From Kordiimonadales bacterium IMCC3096 (lineage in GTDB: Bacteria; Pseudomonadota; Alphaproteobacteria; Minwuiales; Minwuiaceae), in NCBI GenBank assembly GCA_016865035.1, contig CP018227.1, positions 838,001 to 902,000 on the forward strand: a DNA stretch of 64,000 nucleotides. Direction: 5' to 3'. A program made the translations under genes and the position numbers. Shown one piece after another: positions 15,821 through 24,415 of this stretch (positions are counted from its first letter, which is position 1; each line of letters starts with the position of its first letter). The notes under the pieces were generated by a model that did not search any database, was not told the DNA's origin, and saw only the letters and a program-made list of their open reading frames with translations.

Positions 15821-17221
15821 ATGCGACGTTTCGCTTGGGCCATCGTGGCCTCATTCATCAGCTTCGGCGCCATGGCGCAGGAGGCAGAGACAGACAAGGC
15901 CGCCGTCGCGGTCGAACCACCTGCGGCAGATGCCACCATCGAGGAGATCACCTGCGCCTGCGAAACCGACGTCAATGGCCTGTTCGTGGCCGCACTCGAC
16001 TTCATCCGCAAGGCTGACAAACCCGGCGTGCTGCCGCTGGAGCGCTATCGCCTCTATGGCCTTGCCTGGAAGCGGTTCGAGCGGATCATCGACATCTATC
16101 CTGATTCATGGGTGGCCGTGCGCCTGCTGGCCAACCAGCCGATTGGCGGCTTCCAGTACTGGAACTTCAAGCGCAAGTACCGCCTCGCCTCCGTTGAGGC
16201 CTGCGGGCTGGAGGAAGGGGCACCCGGTGACTGCCCGGCGATCCTGGCCGAGCATGTCGCGGCCCTGGTGCTGGAGCTGCAGAACACGGAGAACCGCGTG
16301 ATCGAGGTACAGACCATCATCACCCGGATGGAATCCACCTTCTCGACGCAGATCAGCCAGCTGACCCAGATCAGCCAGGAAGTCGGCAAGCTGCGCGCGG
16401 AGGCCGCCGCGTTCGACAAGGAGAAACGCGACCTGCTGGCCCAGTTGGCCGAGATCCAGTCGCTCGCCGACCGCTACCAGAAGAACCTGCGCAATGCGGC
16501 GCAGAAACGTCGCGAGGCGGAGACCGAGCGTGACCAGACCCTGGCCCTCCTGCAAGCCGCCAATGCACGCTTCGATGAGGCAACGGCGGAACTGGTCAGT
16601 GCCCGCGCCCAGCTTCAGGGATCGGAAACAGGCATCGACAAGATCGAGTTCGGCAAGGTTCAGGGCCGCCTGACCGCCGCCACCAACCGCGTCGACCAGC
16701 TGGAGAAGGAACTGGCGCAGGCAAACGCCCGCTTCGAGAACCTGGAAGCCCGCGATGACGTGCAGATCATCGGGTACCGGACCTCCTTCCTTGAGCGGGT
16801 GAACGAACTCGGTGGTGTCGCGAATGCCGAGGAGATCGACGGCGAGCGCATCGTCTTCAGTTCCGAAGTCCTGTTCGACGTCGCCAAGGCCAGCCTGCGC
16901 CCCATCGGCAAGTCACGCCTTGATGCCTTCGCCAAGGCTGTCCTCGCCGCCGCGCCCGACATCCCGGCGGAGATCGACTGGGCACTTCAGATCGACGGCC
17001 ATACGGACAATCGGCCGATCTCGACACCGCAGTTTCCCTCCAACTGGGAACTGTCGATTGCCCGTTCGCTCTCCGTCGTGCGCTACCTGATCGAACAGGG
17101 CATCCCGAAGAACCGCCTGGTGGCAGCCGGCCATGCCGAGTTCCATCCGCGCGACACAGGGACAAGCGAGGAAGCCTTCCAGCGCAACCGCCGCGTGGAG
17201 GTCCGCTTCCTGGAGAACTGA
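15821..17221 (+). CDS. OmpA/MotB-domain envelope protein with long coiled coil
   Basis: A 466-residue exported protein predicted to bind peptidoglycan non-covalently. It has a signal peptide (MRRFAWAIVASFISFGAMAQ, cleavage after about residue 20), a short globular region with two cysteines in EEITCACET, a long heptad-rich coiled coil at about 145-330, and a C-terminal OmpA domain (about 345-466) with VLFDVAKASLRPIGK, IDGHTDNRPI and RRVEVRFLE. It has no transmembrane helix of MotB type, so a periplasmic or outer-membrane-associated scaffold is likelier than a stator. The frame is open through the antisense tRNA to 15623, but only the ATG at 15821 gives a signal peptide. A strong terminator follows. 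Confidence 0.9.
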   Translation: MRRFAWAIVASFISFGAMAQEAETDKAAVAVEPPAADATIEEITCACETDVNGLFVAALDFIRKADKPGVLPLERYRLYGLAWKRFERIIDIYPDSWVAVRLLANQPIGGFQYWNFKRKYRLASVEACGLEEGAPGDCPAILAEHVAALVLELQNTENRVIEVQTIITRMESTFSTQISQLTQISQEVGKLRAEAAAFDKEKRDLLAQLAEIQSLADRYQKNLRNAAQKRREAETERDQTLALLQAANARFDEATAELVSARAQLQGSETGIDKIEFGKVQGRLTAATNRVDQLEKELAQANARFENLEARDDVQIIGYRTSFLERVNELGGVANAEEIDGERIVFSSEVLFDVAKASLRPIGKSRLDAFAKAVLAAAPDIPAEIDWALQIDGHTDNRPISTPQFPSNWELSIARSLSVVRYLIEQGIPKNRLVAAGHAEFHPRDTGTSEEAFQRNRRVEVRFLEN

Positions 17222-17248
17222 CCGGTCCGTTCCGGAGCCGGAATCAGA

Positions 17249-17290
17249 AAGGGGGTGCTGCGGGACCAATGCCGCAGCACCCCCTTCTTT
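17249..17290 (+). terminator. Rho-independent terminator after the OmpA-like gene
   Basis: A perfect 15-bp stem (17249-17263 with 17272-17286; core GGGGGTGCTGCGG) encloses an 8-base loop and is followed by a T-rich TTCTTTCTT. This is a textbook intrinsic terminator 28 bases after the stop codon. The opposite-strand side also ends in TTTC, so it may serve the convergent SDR gene too. Confidence 0.93.
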
Positions 17291-17321
17291 CTTGCGGCAG
17301 CGTCCTACCGCCAGGTGGCGG

Positions 17322-18200
17322 TCATTCCACGTCGCGCACGTCACCGCCCTGCCCTGTCGTGCCGCGGTTGACGCCTGCCTTCGACTTGAACATGGCATCC
17401 TGGCCATGGCCCCAGATGTCCGGCGCAGCCCCCAGTACGCCGCCATCCACCACAAGCGTGTGGCCGGTAACGAACTCACTGTCGTCGGAGGCGAGGAACA
17501 GCGCGGCACCCGCAATGTCCGCCCCCTCGCCCAGCCGTGGCCAGGGCGTCTTCGCCTGCGCCATCTTTTCCATCATCTCCGCCCGGCCCGAATGCAGCAG
17601 CGGTGTCCGGATGGCCCCCGGCGCGATGGCATTGACGCGGATACGATCCTCCGCAAGGTCCCCTGCGAGGGCGCGCGTCAGGTTCACCACTGCGGCCTTC
17701 GCGGCGGAATAGGCGATCGGACCCGCCCCGCCGGAAAGCCCTGCGATGGACGCGGTCGAGATGATGGAACCGCCTGAACCCTGCTTCTGCATCTGCCGGG
17801 TCGCATACTTGCAGCCCAGGAAAACGCCCCGCACCAGAACGGCAAACGTGTAGTCCCATTCATCGACCGTGGTGTCGGTGACCGGCCCGAAGGCACCGCC
17901 GACACCCGCATTGTTGAACATGCAGTCCAGCCGGTCGAAACGGTCGACAGCGGTGCCGACCAGTGTGGCCACGTCCGCTTCTTCCGAAACATCGCAACGC
18001 ACGAAGGCAATGCGATCGCCATACCCGGCTGCGGTTGCCTCCCCGATCAGGGCATCGCCATTGACCTGATTGAGATCACCGATGACGACGGCGGCACCTT
18101 CTGCCAGAAACCGTTCCGCAGTTGCCTTGCCCATCCCCGACGCACCGCCGGTGATCACTGCAACACGCCCTGACAGGCGACCTGAATTCTCTCCGGACAT
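17322..18200 (-). CDS. Short-chain dehydrogenase/reductase (SDR, classical type)
   Basis: NAD(P)-dependent oxidoreductase of the classical SDR family, 292 residues. The cofactor motif TGGASGMG is near residue 21, NNAG follows at about 98 (MFNNAGVGGAFG), the catalytic Ser-Tyr-Lys triad is in STASIAGLSG and YSAAKAA, and the substrate-side loop is IAPGAIRTPLL. An acidic residue after the second strand (VIGDLNQ) suggests NAD preference. The ATG at 18200 is chosen because GGGGAGG sits five bases upstream; an in-frame codon at 18221 lacks one. The substrate is unknown. The gene stands alone between the terminator and the hybrid kinase. Confidence 0.9.
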   Translation of the reverse strand: MSGENSGRLSGRVAVITGGASGMGKATAERFLAEGAAVVIGDLNQVNGDALIGEATAAGYGDRIAFVRCDVSEEADVATLVGTAVDRFDRLDCMFNNAGVGGAFGPVTDTTVDEWDYTFAVLVRGVFLGCKYATRQMQKQGSGGSIISTASIAGLSGGAGPIAYSAAKAAVVNLTRALAGDLAEDRIRVNAIAPGAIRTPLLHSGRAEMMEKMAQAKTPWPRLGEGADIAGAALFLASDDSEFVTGHTLVVDGGVLGAAPDIWGHGQDAMFKSKAGVNRGTTGQGGDVRDVE

Positions 18201-18289
18201 ACGAACCTCCCCGTTCTCCAACTGGCCAGAACGGGAAGTCTAGAGCGTTCGTTCAGCGGATGGTATGGGCAGACAATGCAATGCTGCTG

Positions 18290-21016
18290 TCAGGCAGCCG
18301 CGGCATCACCACAGCGCTGCGGCCGGACGAACTTCGACACTTCGCGCAGCAGATCGTCGGGCGGCAGGGCCGGATCGATACGCGGTTCCGGTCCGCTGCC
18401 GCCATCTTCCGATGGCGATGCGAGCAGCACGACCTTCATCTCCATCCAGTTCGACTGTGACTTGAGTCTCTCCAGGACCTCCGGTCTGCCAAACCTGCTC
18501 GAGATGTCGATCATCAGGATATCCGGCCCGAATGTCTGCAGGTCCGGCAGATTGTCGGGGCTCTCGAAGAACAGGCACGAGATCCCCAGGTCATCCAGCG
18601 TGTCGCCGACCGGTTCGATCACGTCGATCTGGTCGCTGAAGACCAGAACCCGTGGCTCGGCGTGGACGCGGGAGATGCGTGCCGCGGCGCTGGTCAGGGC
18701 CTCTGCCGATACCGGCTTCGTCAGCCAGTCGACCGCGCCAAGTGCCAGTCCCTGCGCCGCTTCATCCGTGACGGAGACAATGACAACCGGAATGTTCGCC
18801 AGCCTCGAATCTTCCTTCAGCGCCCCGAGGACCTGCCAACCGTCCATCTCCGGCATGGCAATATCCAGCAGAATCAGGTCGGGCACCGTTGTCCGGACCT
18901 CGGCAAGGCCGCTTTCACCATCCTGCGCGACCCTCGTGCGGAAGCCGCTGCGTTCAAGCACCCGGCGATAGATGTCCAGCGCATCCAGATCATCATCGAT
19001 GATCAGGGCCAGCGGTCCGACGGCGTCCATTGCCTCGGGCAGAACAGGCGACGCCATGCCCGACAACAGCGTCGCGGACCGGCCATCATCATGCATCTCC
19101 TCCAGCGAGACCGGCACGACAAGGGTGAAGGTCGAACCGATGCCAGGCTTGCTGGTCACCGTGATATCGCCTCCCATCATCTGCACCAGCCGACGGGTGA
19201 TTGTCAGGCCGAGGCCGGTACCTTCGCGTTCCCGCGTCAGGGTGCCGTCGGCCTGCTCGAAAGGCTCGAATACCTTGTCGAGCTGCTCCTCCGACATCCC
19301 GATCCCCGAATCACGCACGACGAACGAGACGGCGTCCCGATCCTTGATCTCGGTCCGGCCGACGATCAGTTCGACGTCACCATTCTCGGTGAATTTCGAC
19401 GCGTTGGAGAGCAGGTTCAGCAGACACTGGAACAGGCGCTTGCGGTCCGATTCGATATGCAGTCCCGGCACCTGCAGATCCAGGAGAAGGTTGTTCCCGA
19501 ACCGTTCGGCAATGGGGCGAACCGTGCTCATCGCCTCATCGACCAGCGCCGCGACATCCACCGCTTCCAGATCCAGACTGACGCGACCGGCCTCGACCTT
19601 GGCCAGATCCAGCACCTCGTTGATCAGGGTCAGCAGATGGCGCCCGGATTTCTCGATCCGGTGCAGGTCATCGACCGTGCCTGCATCGCCCTGATCCTCG
19701 AAATCCTCGATCAGCATCTCGGTGTACCCGATGATCGCGTTCAGCGGGGTCCGCAGTTCATGGCTCATGTTGGCCAGGAACGAACTCTTGGCCGAATTCG
19801 CGGCCTCGGCCACCTCCATCGCTTCCTTCAGTTCCTGGGTCCGTTCCGCAACCTTTGCCTCCAGACCGTCGTAGGCGGCGCGCAGGGCCTTCTCGGCCTG
19901 CCGACGTTCGGTCACGTCGTGCGTCACGCTGGCAAAGCCCGACAGTTCACCCGCACCGTCATAGACCGGGTGGAACGTGACACTGGCCCAATAGGTGCTT
20001 CCGTCCTTGCGCCGCCGCTTCATCTCCGCCTCGAACCGGCCCCGGAGGCTGGCCTCCGACAAGGCCCGCGCCAGAATGCGCGGGGCGTTCTCGGCATCCG
20101 CATCAAACAGGGCGCAGGACCGGCCCAGTACCTCCTCCGCGCTGAAACCATCCAGACGCGCGGCGCCGTCGTTCCAGGATGATACCCGGCCCGCCGGGTC
20201 CAGCATGATGATGGCATAGTCCTGCAGGCCGTTGACCATCAGGCGAAAGCGTTCCTCGCTGCGTCTGATCCTCTCCGTGCCGGCACGCAGGTTCTCGGTA
20301 ACCCGCCTGTCGATCAGGGCTGTCGCCAGCCCGACGCCGAAGAGCAGCACGGCCCCCAGCGCGACGGCTGCAGCCAGGACGCCGGAATTCACGACCGAGT
20401 CGGTATGGACCAGGGCATCGGCGCGCAGCCTGAATGTTGCCGCCGCCATGCCGCAGTAATGCATGCCGACAGCCGCAAAGGTCATCAGGCAGGCGCTGCC
20501 CAGTCGCCAGGTGAGGGATTCAAGATTGAAGCAGAGCCACAGCGCCGCCATCGATGCCAGGATCGCGATGGCGAAAGAGGCGACGAAGAGGACCGGATCG
20601 TAGACGATCTCGACCGGCATGCGCATTGCCGCCATGCCCATGTAGTGCATGCCCGCGATACCAAGCCCCATGCACAGGCCGCCTGCCAGCAGCATGATGA
20701 AGCTGGACCCCAGGGACCTGACGATCGCCAGACCGGCCCAGGTGAAGACCACGGCCAAACCCATCGAACCGATGGTCTTGGGCGTGTCAAACAGCACCGT
20801 CACGACGGGCAGTTCCATCCCGAGCATGGCGATGAAATGCATCGACCAGATGCCACCGCCCAGGGCAAATGCGGCAAACAATGTCCAGCCAGCCGCCGCG
20901 CCCACACTCGCATCCCGGGCGCGGGATGCGAGTGTGGGCGCGGAAAAGGCCGAGAACGCACATATGCCCACCGCGAGCAGCACCAGCGTCATATCGTGAT
21001 GTTGTGACAGTTCCAT
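18290..21016 (-). CDS. MHYT-PAS hybrid sensor histidine kinase with C-terminal receivers
   Basis: A 908-residue membrane kinase. About seven N-terminal helices carry three MHYT motifs (MHFIAM 59-64, MHYMGM 123-128, MHYCGM 185-190), a sensor proposed to bind copper and respond to a diatomic gas or redox. A PAS/PAC module spans about 245-370, a short coiled coil follows, then HisKA with His419 in [11 protein letters not shown] and an HATPase domain with N-box [17 protein letters not shown] and GTGLGL. A receiver domain follows with Asp718 ([13 protein letters not shown]) and Lys767. A last domain (about 788-895) looks like a degenerate second receiver. ATG 21016 has GGAGG upstream. It is divergent from another kinase across CtrA-type boxes. 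Confidence 0.93.
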   Translation of the reverse strand: MELSQHHDMTLVLLAVGICAFSAFSAPTLASRARDASVGAAAGWTLFAAFALGGGIWSMHFIAMLGMELPVVTVLFDTPKTIGSMGLAVVFTWAGLAIVRSLGSSFIMLLAGGLCMGLGIAGMHYMGMAAMRMPVEIVYDPVLFVASFAIAILASMAALWLCFNLESLTWRLGSACLMTFAAVGMHYCGMAAATFRLRADALVHTDSVVNSGVLAAAVALGAVLLFGVGLATALIDRRVTENLRAGTERIRRSEERFRLMVNGLQDYAIIMLDPAGRVSSWNDGAARLDGFSAEEVLGRSCALFDADAENAPRILARALSEASLRGRFEAEMKRRRKDGSTYWASVTFHPVYDGAGELSGFASVTHDVTERRQAEKALRAAYDGLEAKVAERTQELKEAMEVAEAANSAKSSFLANMSHELRTPLNAIIGYTEMLIEDFEDQGDAGTVDDLHRIEKSGRHLLTLINEVLDLAKVEAGRVSLDLEAVDVAALVDEAMSTVRPIAERFGNNLLLDLQVPGLHIESDRKRLFQCLLNLLSNASKFTENGDVELIVGRTEIKDRDAVSFVVRDSGIGMSEEQLDKVFEPFEQADGTLTREREGTGLGLTITRRLVQMMGGDITVTSKPGIGSTFTLVVPVSLEEMHDDGRSATLLSGMASPVLPEAMDAVGPLALIIDDDLDALDIYRRVLERSGFRTRVAQDGESGLAEVRTTVPDLILLDIAMPEMDGWQVLGALKEDSRLANIPVVIVSVTDEAAQGLALGAVDWLTKPVSAEALTSAAARISRVHAEPRVLVFSDQIDVIEPVGDTLDDLGISCLFFESPDNLPDLQTFGPDILMIDISSRFGRPEVLERLKSQSNWMEMKVVLLASPSEDGGSGPEPRIDPALPPDDLLREVSKFVRPQRCGDAAAA
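20896..20943. repeat. Perfect 22-bp inverted repeat with 4-base loop inside a coding region
   Basis: The left arm 20896-20917 and right arm 20922-20943 are exact reverse complements, separated by GGCG. The structure lies entirely within the first membrane-domain codons of the MHYT kinase (about residues 25-40, [15 protein letters not shown]). Because it is self-complementary and in phase, the opposite strand also encodes [15 protein letters not shown]. No T-run follows on either strand. Confidence 0.9.
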
Positions 21017-21056
21017 TCGCGAACCTCCGTGCACGAAGGATCATGGCGCGAAGGGG

Positions 21057-21071
21057 TTAAGTACGCATTAA
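21057..21071. promoter_or_regulatory. CtrA-type box (perfect TTAA-N7-TTAA)
   Basis: TTAA at 21057-21060 and TTAA at 21068-21071 are separated by seven bases, the full consensus of the alphaproteobacterial cell-cycle regulator CtrA. It lies between the divergent starts at 21016 and 21175. TTAA is rare in this GC-rich window, which makes chance less likely. Confidence 0.6.
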
Positions 21072-21107
21072 GTCATGGCGCCGGCCTTGATCGCGACATT
21101 CTGCGGC

Positions 21108-21122
21108 TTAACCAAATGTTCA
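21108..21122. promoter_or_regulatory. Second CtrA-type box (TTAACC half-site, one mismatch)
   Basis: TTAA at 21108-21111, seven bases, then TTCA at 21119-21122: a CtrA box with a strong TTAACC half and one mismatch in the other. It lies 51 bases from the perfect box, close to the REC-HisKA gene start at 21175. Activator or repressor function cannot be told from the sequence. Confidence 0.45.
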
Positions 21123-21174
21123 GCCGCCAGTGTCTAGATGGAGATATGCCCATTCCGCTAGGAGCCGGAGCAAG

Positions 21175-22467
21175 ATGGACAACGAAGAGAAGCCGCGCGT
21201 CCTGGTCGTTGACGACCTCGAGGCCAATCGCGCCATGCTGGCGCGTCGTCTGACGCGCCGCGGATACGACACGGTCATGGCGGAAGATGGCCCGAATGCC
21301 CTGCGCCTGATCGACGAGAGCGAGTTCGACATCATCCTTCTCGACATCATGATGCCGGGCATGAGCGGGCTTGAGGTCCTGCGCCTGATCCGGGCGAACC
21401 GCAGCCCCGCGATCCTGCCGGTGATCATGGTGACGGCCATCCACGAGAAGGATGGAATCGCCGAGGCGATCAAGCTGGGGGCCAACGACTACATCACCAA
21501 GCCTGTCGACCTGGACATCACCCTGGCGCGGATGCAGACCCAGATTGACCGCCGCCGTGCGGAGCTGTCGCTGCACGCCGCGAACGAGAGCCTGAAGCGA
21601 CGCGTCGAGGAACGCACCCGTGACCTGGAGAAGATGAACTTCGACCTGCGCAACGAGATCAAGCAGCGGCAATCGCTGGAGGAAGGCCTGCGTCAGGAAA
21701 AGAAGCGCGCAGAGGCGGCGAACCGTGCGAAATCCGAGTTTCTGGCCACCATGAGCCATGAGCTGCGGACCCCGCTGAATTCGATCATCGGATTCTCGGA
21801 TCTGATCCGACAGCAGCTTGAATCCGACGCCACGGCCGACACGGCGAAGTTCGGTGAATACGCCTGCTACATCAACGAAAGCGGTCAGCATCTGCTGCGC
21901 ATCGTCAACGACATTCTGGATCTGACCAAGGTCGATGCCGGCAAGACGATCCTGAACGAATCGCACACATCGGTCGCCGACCTGGTCGACCGCTCGATCC
22001 GCCTCGTCGAGTCGCTGGCGCAGAAGCACGGGATCAGGATCGACTTCGGCGGCGAACTGGAGAATGTGGAGCTGTTCTGCGACGAGATCCTGATGCGGCG
22101 GGCCCTGCTGAACATGATCAGCAATGCCGTGAAGTTCTCGAATACCGGCGGCCATGTCGAAATCCGGGCGGAGATCGATACCAACGGCGATCTGCACCTG
22201 ATCGTTGCGGACACCGGCATCGGCATCAAGCCGGAAGACATCCCCCGCGTCATGGAAGCCTTTGGTCAGGCAGACGCCACCCATTCCCGGAAACATGAGG
22301 GAACCGGGCTCGGGGTCCCGCTGACGAAATCGCTGGTGGAACTGCATGGCGGACGGTTCGAGATGGACAGCGAGCCTGGCGTCGGCACCACGGTCAGCCT
22401 GGTACTGCCTGGCAAGCGGCTGGAGATCATCAGCGATGAACCGGTTTCGGCCAATTCCGCCGCCTGA
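21175..22467 (+). CDS. Response regulator-histidine kinase (REC-HisKA-HATPase)
   Basis: A soluble 430-residue protein with a receiver at the N-terminus and a kinase behind it. The receiver has VVDD (12-14), phospho-acceptor Asp57 (IILLDIMMPGMSG) and Lys109 (ITKP). A coiled linker (about 125-185) leads to HisKA with His195 ([11 protein letters not shown]) and an HATPase domain with N-box LLNMISNAVKFS, DTGIGI and GTGLG. It lacks transmembrane segments, so it probably takes its input from another kinase through Asp57. It is divergent from, and 158 bases away from, the MHYT hybrid kinase. ATG 21175 follows AGGAGCCGGAG and gives the usual receiver N-terminus; frame upstream to 21130 is ignored. 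Confidence 0.93.
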   Translation: MDNEEKPRVLVVDDLEANRAMLARRLTRRGYDTVMAEDGPNALRLIDESEFDIILLDIMMPGMSGLEVLRLIRANRSPAILPVIMVTAIHEKDGIAEAIKLGANDYITKPVDLDITLARMQTQIDRRRAELSLHAANESLKRRVEERTRDLEKMNFDLRNEIKQRQSLEEGLRQEKKRAEAANRAKSEFLATMSHELRTPLNSIIGFSDLIRQQLESDATADTAKFGEYACYINESGQHLLRIVNDILDLTKVDAGKTILNESHTSVADLVDRSIRLVESLAQKHGIRIDFGGELENVELFCDEILMRRALLNMISNAVKFSNTGGHVEIRAEIDTNGDLHLIVADTGIGIKPEDIPRVMEAFGQADATHSRKHEGTGLGVPLTKSLVELHGGRFEMDSEPGVGTTVSLVLPGKRLEIISDEPVSANSAA

Positions 22468-22485
22468 TCCGGCTGTTCCGGTGTC

Positions 22486-23316
22486 TCAGTCCGGCACCTT
22501 GACATCGGTCAGTGCGAGAATCTCGCACGCGTCCTGTGCCGACATGCCGACCCGCAGTCCCAGGAAACGCGCAACATCATTCACTGCGGAAAGCACACCG
22601 GTTTCATAGGTGGAGCGGCCATCCCCGATCCGCGCGCTGCTGCATCCGACCGTCGCGCCGGCGATCCGGCGCGCATCCAGCGCGCCCAGCCGACTGAAGC
22701 CCCAGCCCTGCGGCCCGCCGCCCGCGTCATTGAACAGGGCCGCGAACGCCTCACGGCGAATGGCGTAGGCCGGATTGCCCCCCACCAGCGCACCATGTGA
22801 AGCGGTCACGACAATCTGGCCATCATCCTCAGGGCGCACCTGCGAGGCGGAGTCCAGCAGCACGATACGGCGCAGGGCCCCGGGCAACGCGACGACCTCC
22901 CGGCGCTCGTCCATCTCCGCGACCGGCATGTCCGAAACCGGTGCCAGAAGCAGCGCCTCCGCCGCGTCTTCCACCGACATGCCGGGCCGGACGCCGACAG
23001 TCAGCGCCAGAGGATTGACATGACTGATGACGCCACGCTGCAACGTGTCGACCGCATCGCCGATCCGACAACTCATGCTGTCGACCACGGCGGCAGCCAC
23101 GCCGTGCGCATGGCAATGATCCAGACAGGCAAGTCCGGCGGCTGCCATGCCATTGCCCGCGTCGTTCAGGATGACCGCGCGTACACCGGCCCGCAGGGCG
23201 CAGGCTGCAGGAAACAGCCCGCCGTGGCTGCCACTGACGACAACGGCCCCCGAAGCCTCTGGCGGCAGGCTGGTGATCGTGTCCGCCAGGACAATGCCAT
23301 AGGGTCTCTCGGTCAT
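22486..23316 (-). CDS. Unrecognised protein with an internal tandem duplication
   Basis: A 276-residue soluble protein I cannot place in a family. It consists of two homologous halves (about 23-124 and 170-270). Shared positions read: G-x-x-V-V-x-x-SHG, then NDAG-x-G, a central LD, RIGD, a T, GV-x-S-x-VN-x-x-A, G-x-R-x-GMS-x-x-DA-x-E-x-L. Both copies keep SHG, NDAG, RIGD and VN, which suggests a two-fold-symmetric active site or binding fold. The two linked halves differ enough to be an old duplication. ATG 23316 was chosen over upstream codons for the compact N-terminus. It is divergent from the dehydrogenase E1 operon (109-base gap), which hints at related metabolism. Confidence 0.75.
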   Translation of the reverse strand: MTERPYGIVLADTITSLPPEASGAVVVSGSHGGLFPAACALRAGVRAVILNDAGNGMAAAGLACLDHCHAHGVAAAVVDSMSCRIGDAVDTLQRGVISHVNPLALTVGVRPGMSVEDAAEALLLAPVSDMPVAEMDERREVVALPGALRRIVLLDSASQVRPEDDGQIVVTASHGALVGGNPAYAIRREAFAALFNDAGGGPQGWGFSRLGALDARRIAGATVGCSSARIGDGRSTYETGVLSAVNDVARFLGLRVGMSAQDACEILALTDVKVPD

Positions 23317-23346
23317 CTGCGCGCCATTCCTGAAATCATTGGTCTG

Positions 23347-23363
23347 CCGGTCGGATTGACCGG
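23347..23363. promoter_or_regulatory. Dyad symmetry between the duplicated-domain gene and the E1 operon
   Basis: CCGGTC at 23347-23352 and GACCGG at 23358-23363 are exact inverted copies with a 5-base spacer, in the 109-base divergent gap. It could be an operator serving both directions, but a 6-bp dyad in GC-rich DNA is weak evidence. Confidence 0.3.
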
Positions 23364-23425
23364 ATTTGCCAGGCTCCCCTATCGTGAACCCAACAGGCGC
23401 AATTGCCAATGCGGAGGGGGGGATC

Positions 23426-24415
23426 ATGAGCAACAGGGGAAACCTGGACCGGAACCGGTTTCTTGCCTACCACCGCGAGATGCTGCGCATCCGTGCCCTT
23501 GAGGAAACCGCGCTGGAAGGCCTGAAGCAGGGCCTCGTCCTGGGGGCCATCCATCCCTCCATCGGGCAGGAAGCGATTGCCGCCGGTGTCGCCGGACAAC
23601 TGCGTCGCGACGACATCCTGCTCTCCACCCACCGGGGTCATGGGCATACGCTGGCCAAGGGCGCCGATCCGGAAGCCATGATGCGCGAACTGTTCGGTCG
23701 CCAGGGCGGCAATTGCGGTGGCAAGGGCGGTTCCATGCACATTGCCGATTTCTCCGTCGGCATGCTGGGGGCGAATGGCGTGGTGGGCGCGAACATCGTC
23801 ATTGCCACGGGCGCGGCGCACGCGATCCGGCTGCATGGCGACGACCGCATCGTCGCCTGCTTCTTTGGCGACGGCGCCATCAACCGCGGCCCGTTTCTGG
23901 AGGGGTTGAACTGGGCAGCGGCCTTCGACCTGCCGGTGCTGTTCATCTGCGAGGACAACGGCTTCGCGGCAACCACACGCAGCGCCGACCTGACCGCCGG
24001 GCCCGGCCCGGCCGCCCGCGCCGCATCCTTCGGCATGGACGCGGAATCGATTGACGGCAACGACATCACCATCGTGGCGGAAACTGCCGAATCCCTGATC
24101 GACCGGGTCCGGCGGAATCGCAAGCCCGCATTCCTGCACGCAAGGACCTACCGGCTGACGGGCCACACGGGGGCCGACCCGGCCACCTATCGCCCGGCGA
24201 CGGAGGTCGAGCAGGCGTGGCAGAACGACCCCATCGCCCGTTCCCGCGCCCTGCTGGTCGCTGCGGGCGTGGAAACAGAGGTGTTCGACACGATGGAACG
24301 GGCCGTCGCGGCGGAGATGAAACAGGTCTTCGAGGCCGCCCGGAACGCCCCATGGCCGGACCCCGCAGAAGGGCTGACCGACGTTCTGGACGCCCGCGCG
24401 CCGGAGGTGGCGTGA
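23426..24415 (+). CDS. 2-oxoacid/acetoin dehydrogenase E1 component, alpha subunit
   Basis: Thiamine-diphosphate enzyme subunit that decarboxylates a 2-oxo acid or acetoin and passes the acyl group to lipoyl-E2. The 329-residue product has the E1-alpha core: HPSIGQEAIAAGVAG, STHRGHGHTLAKG, GGKGGSMHIAD and the ThDP/Mg motif from GDGAINRGPFLEG to CEDNGFA (GDG to N spacing about 28). The HRGHGH pattern and KGGSMHI favour the acetoin/pyruvate dehydrogenase type over branched-chain enzymes. ATG 23426 follows GGAGGGGGGATC; upstream in-frame ATG at 23366 is less likely. The stop overlaps the beta-subunit ATG. No E2 or E3 gene is present nearby. Confidence 0.9.
   Translation: MSNRGNLDRNRFLAYHREMLRIRALEETALEGLKQGLVLGAIHPSIGQEAIAAGVAGQLRRDDILLSTHRGHGHTLAKGADPEAMMRELFGRQGGNCGGKGGSMHIADFSVGMLGANGVVGANIVIATGAAHAIRLHGDDRIVACFFGDGAINRGPFLEGLNWAAAFDLPVLFICEDNGFAATTRSADLTAGPGPAARAASFGMDAESIDGNDITIVAETAESLIDRVRRNRKPAFLHARTYRLTGHTGADPATYRPATEVEQAWQNDPIARSRALLVAAGVETEVFDTMERAVAAEMKQVFEAARNAPWPDPAEGLTDVLDARAPEVA

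Noticed and set aside
21055-21113. Inverted repeat GGTTAAG / CTTAACC as a hairpin or operator
   Set aside because: Its arms are parts of the two CtrA-type boxes, which explain them better; the 45-base spacer makes a hairpin unlikely.
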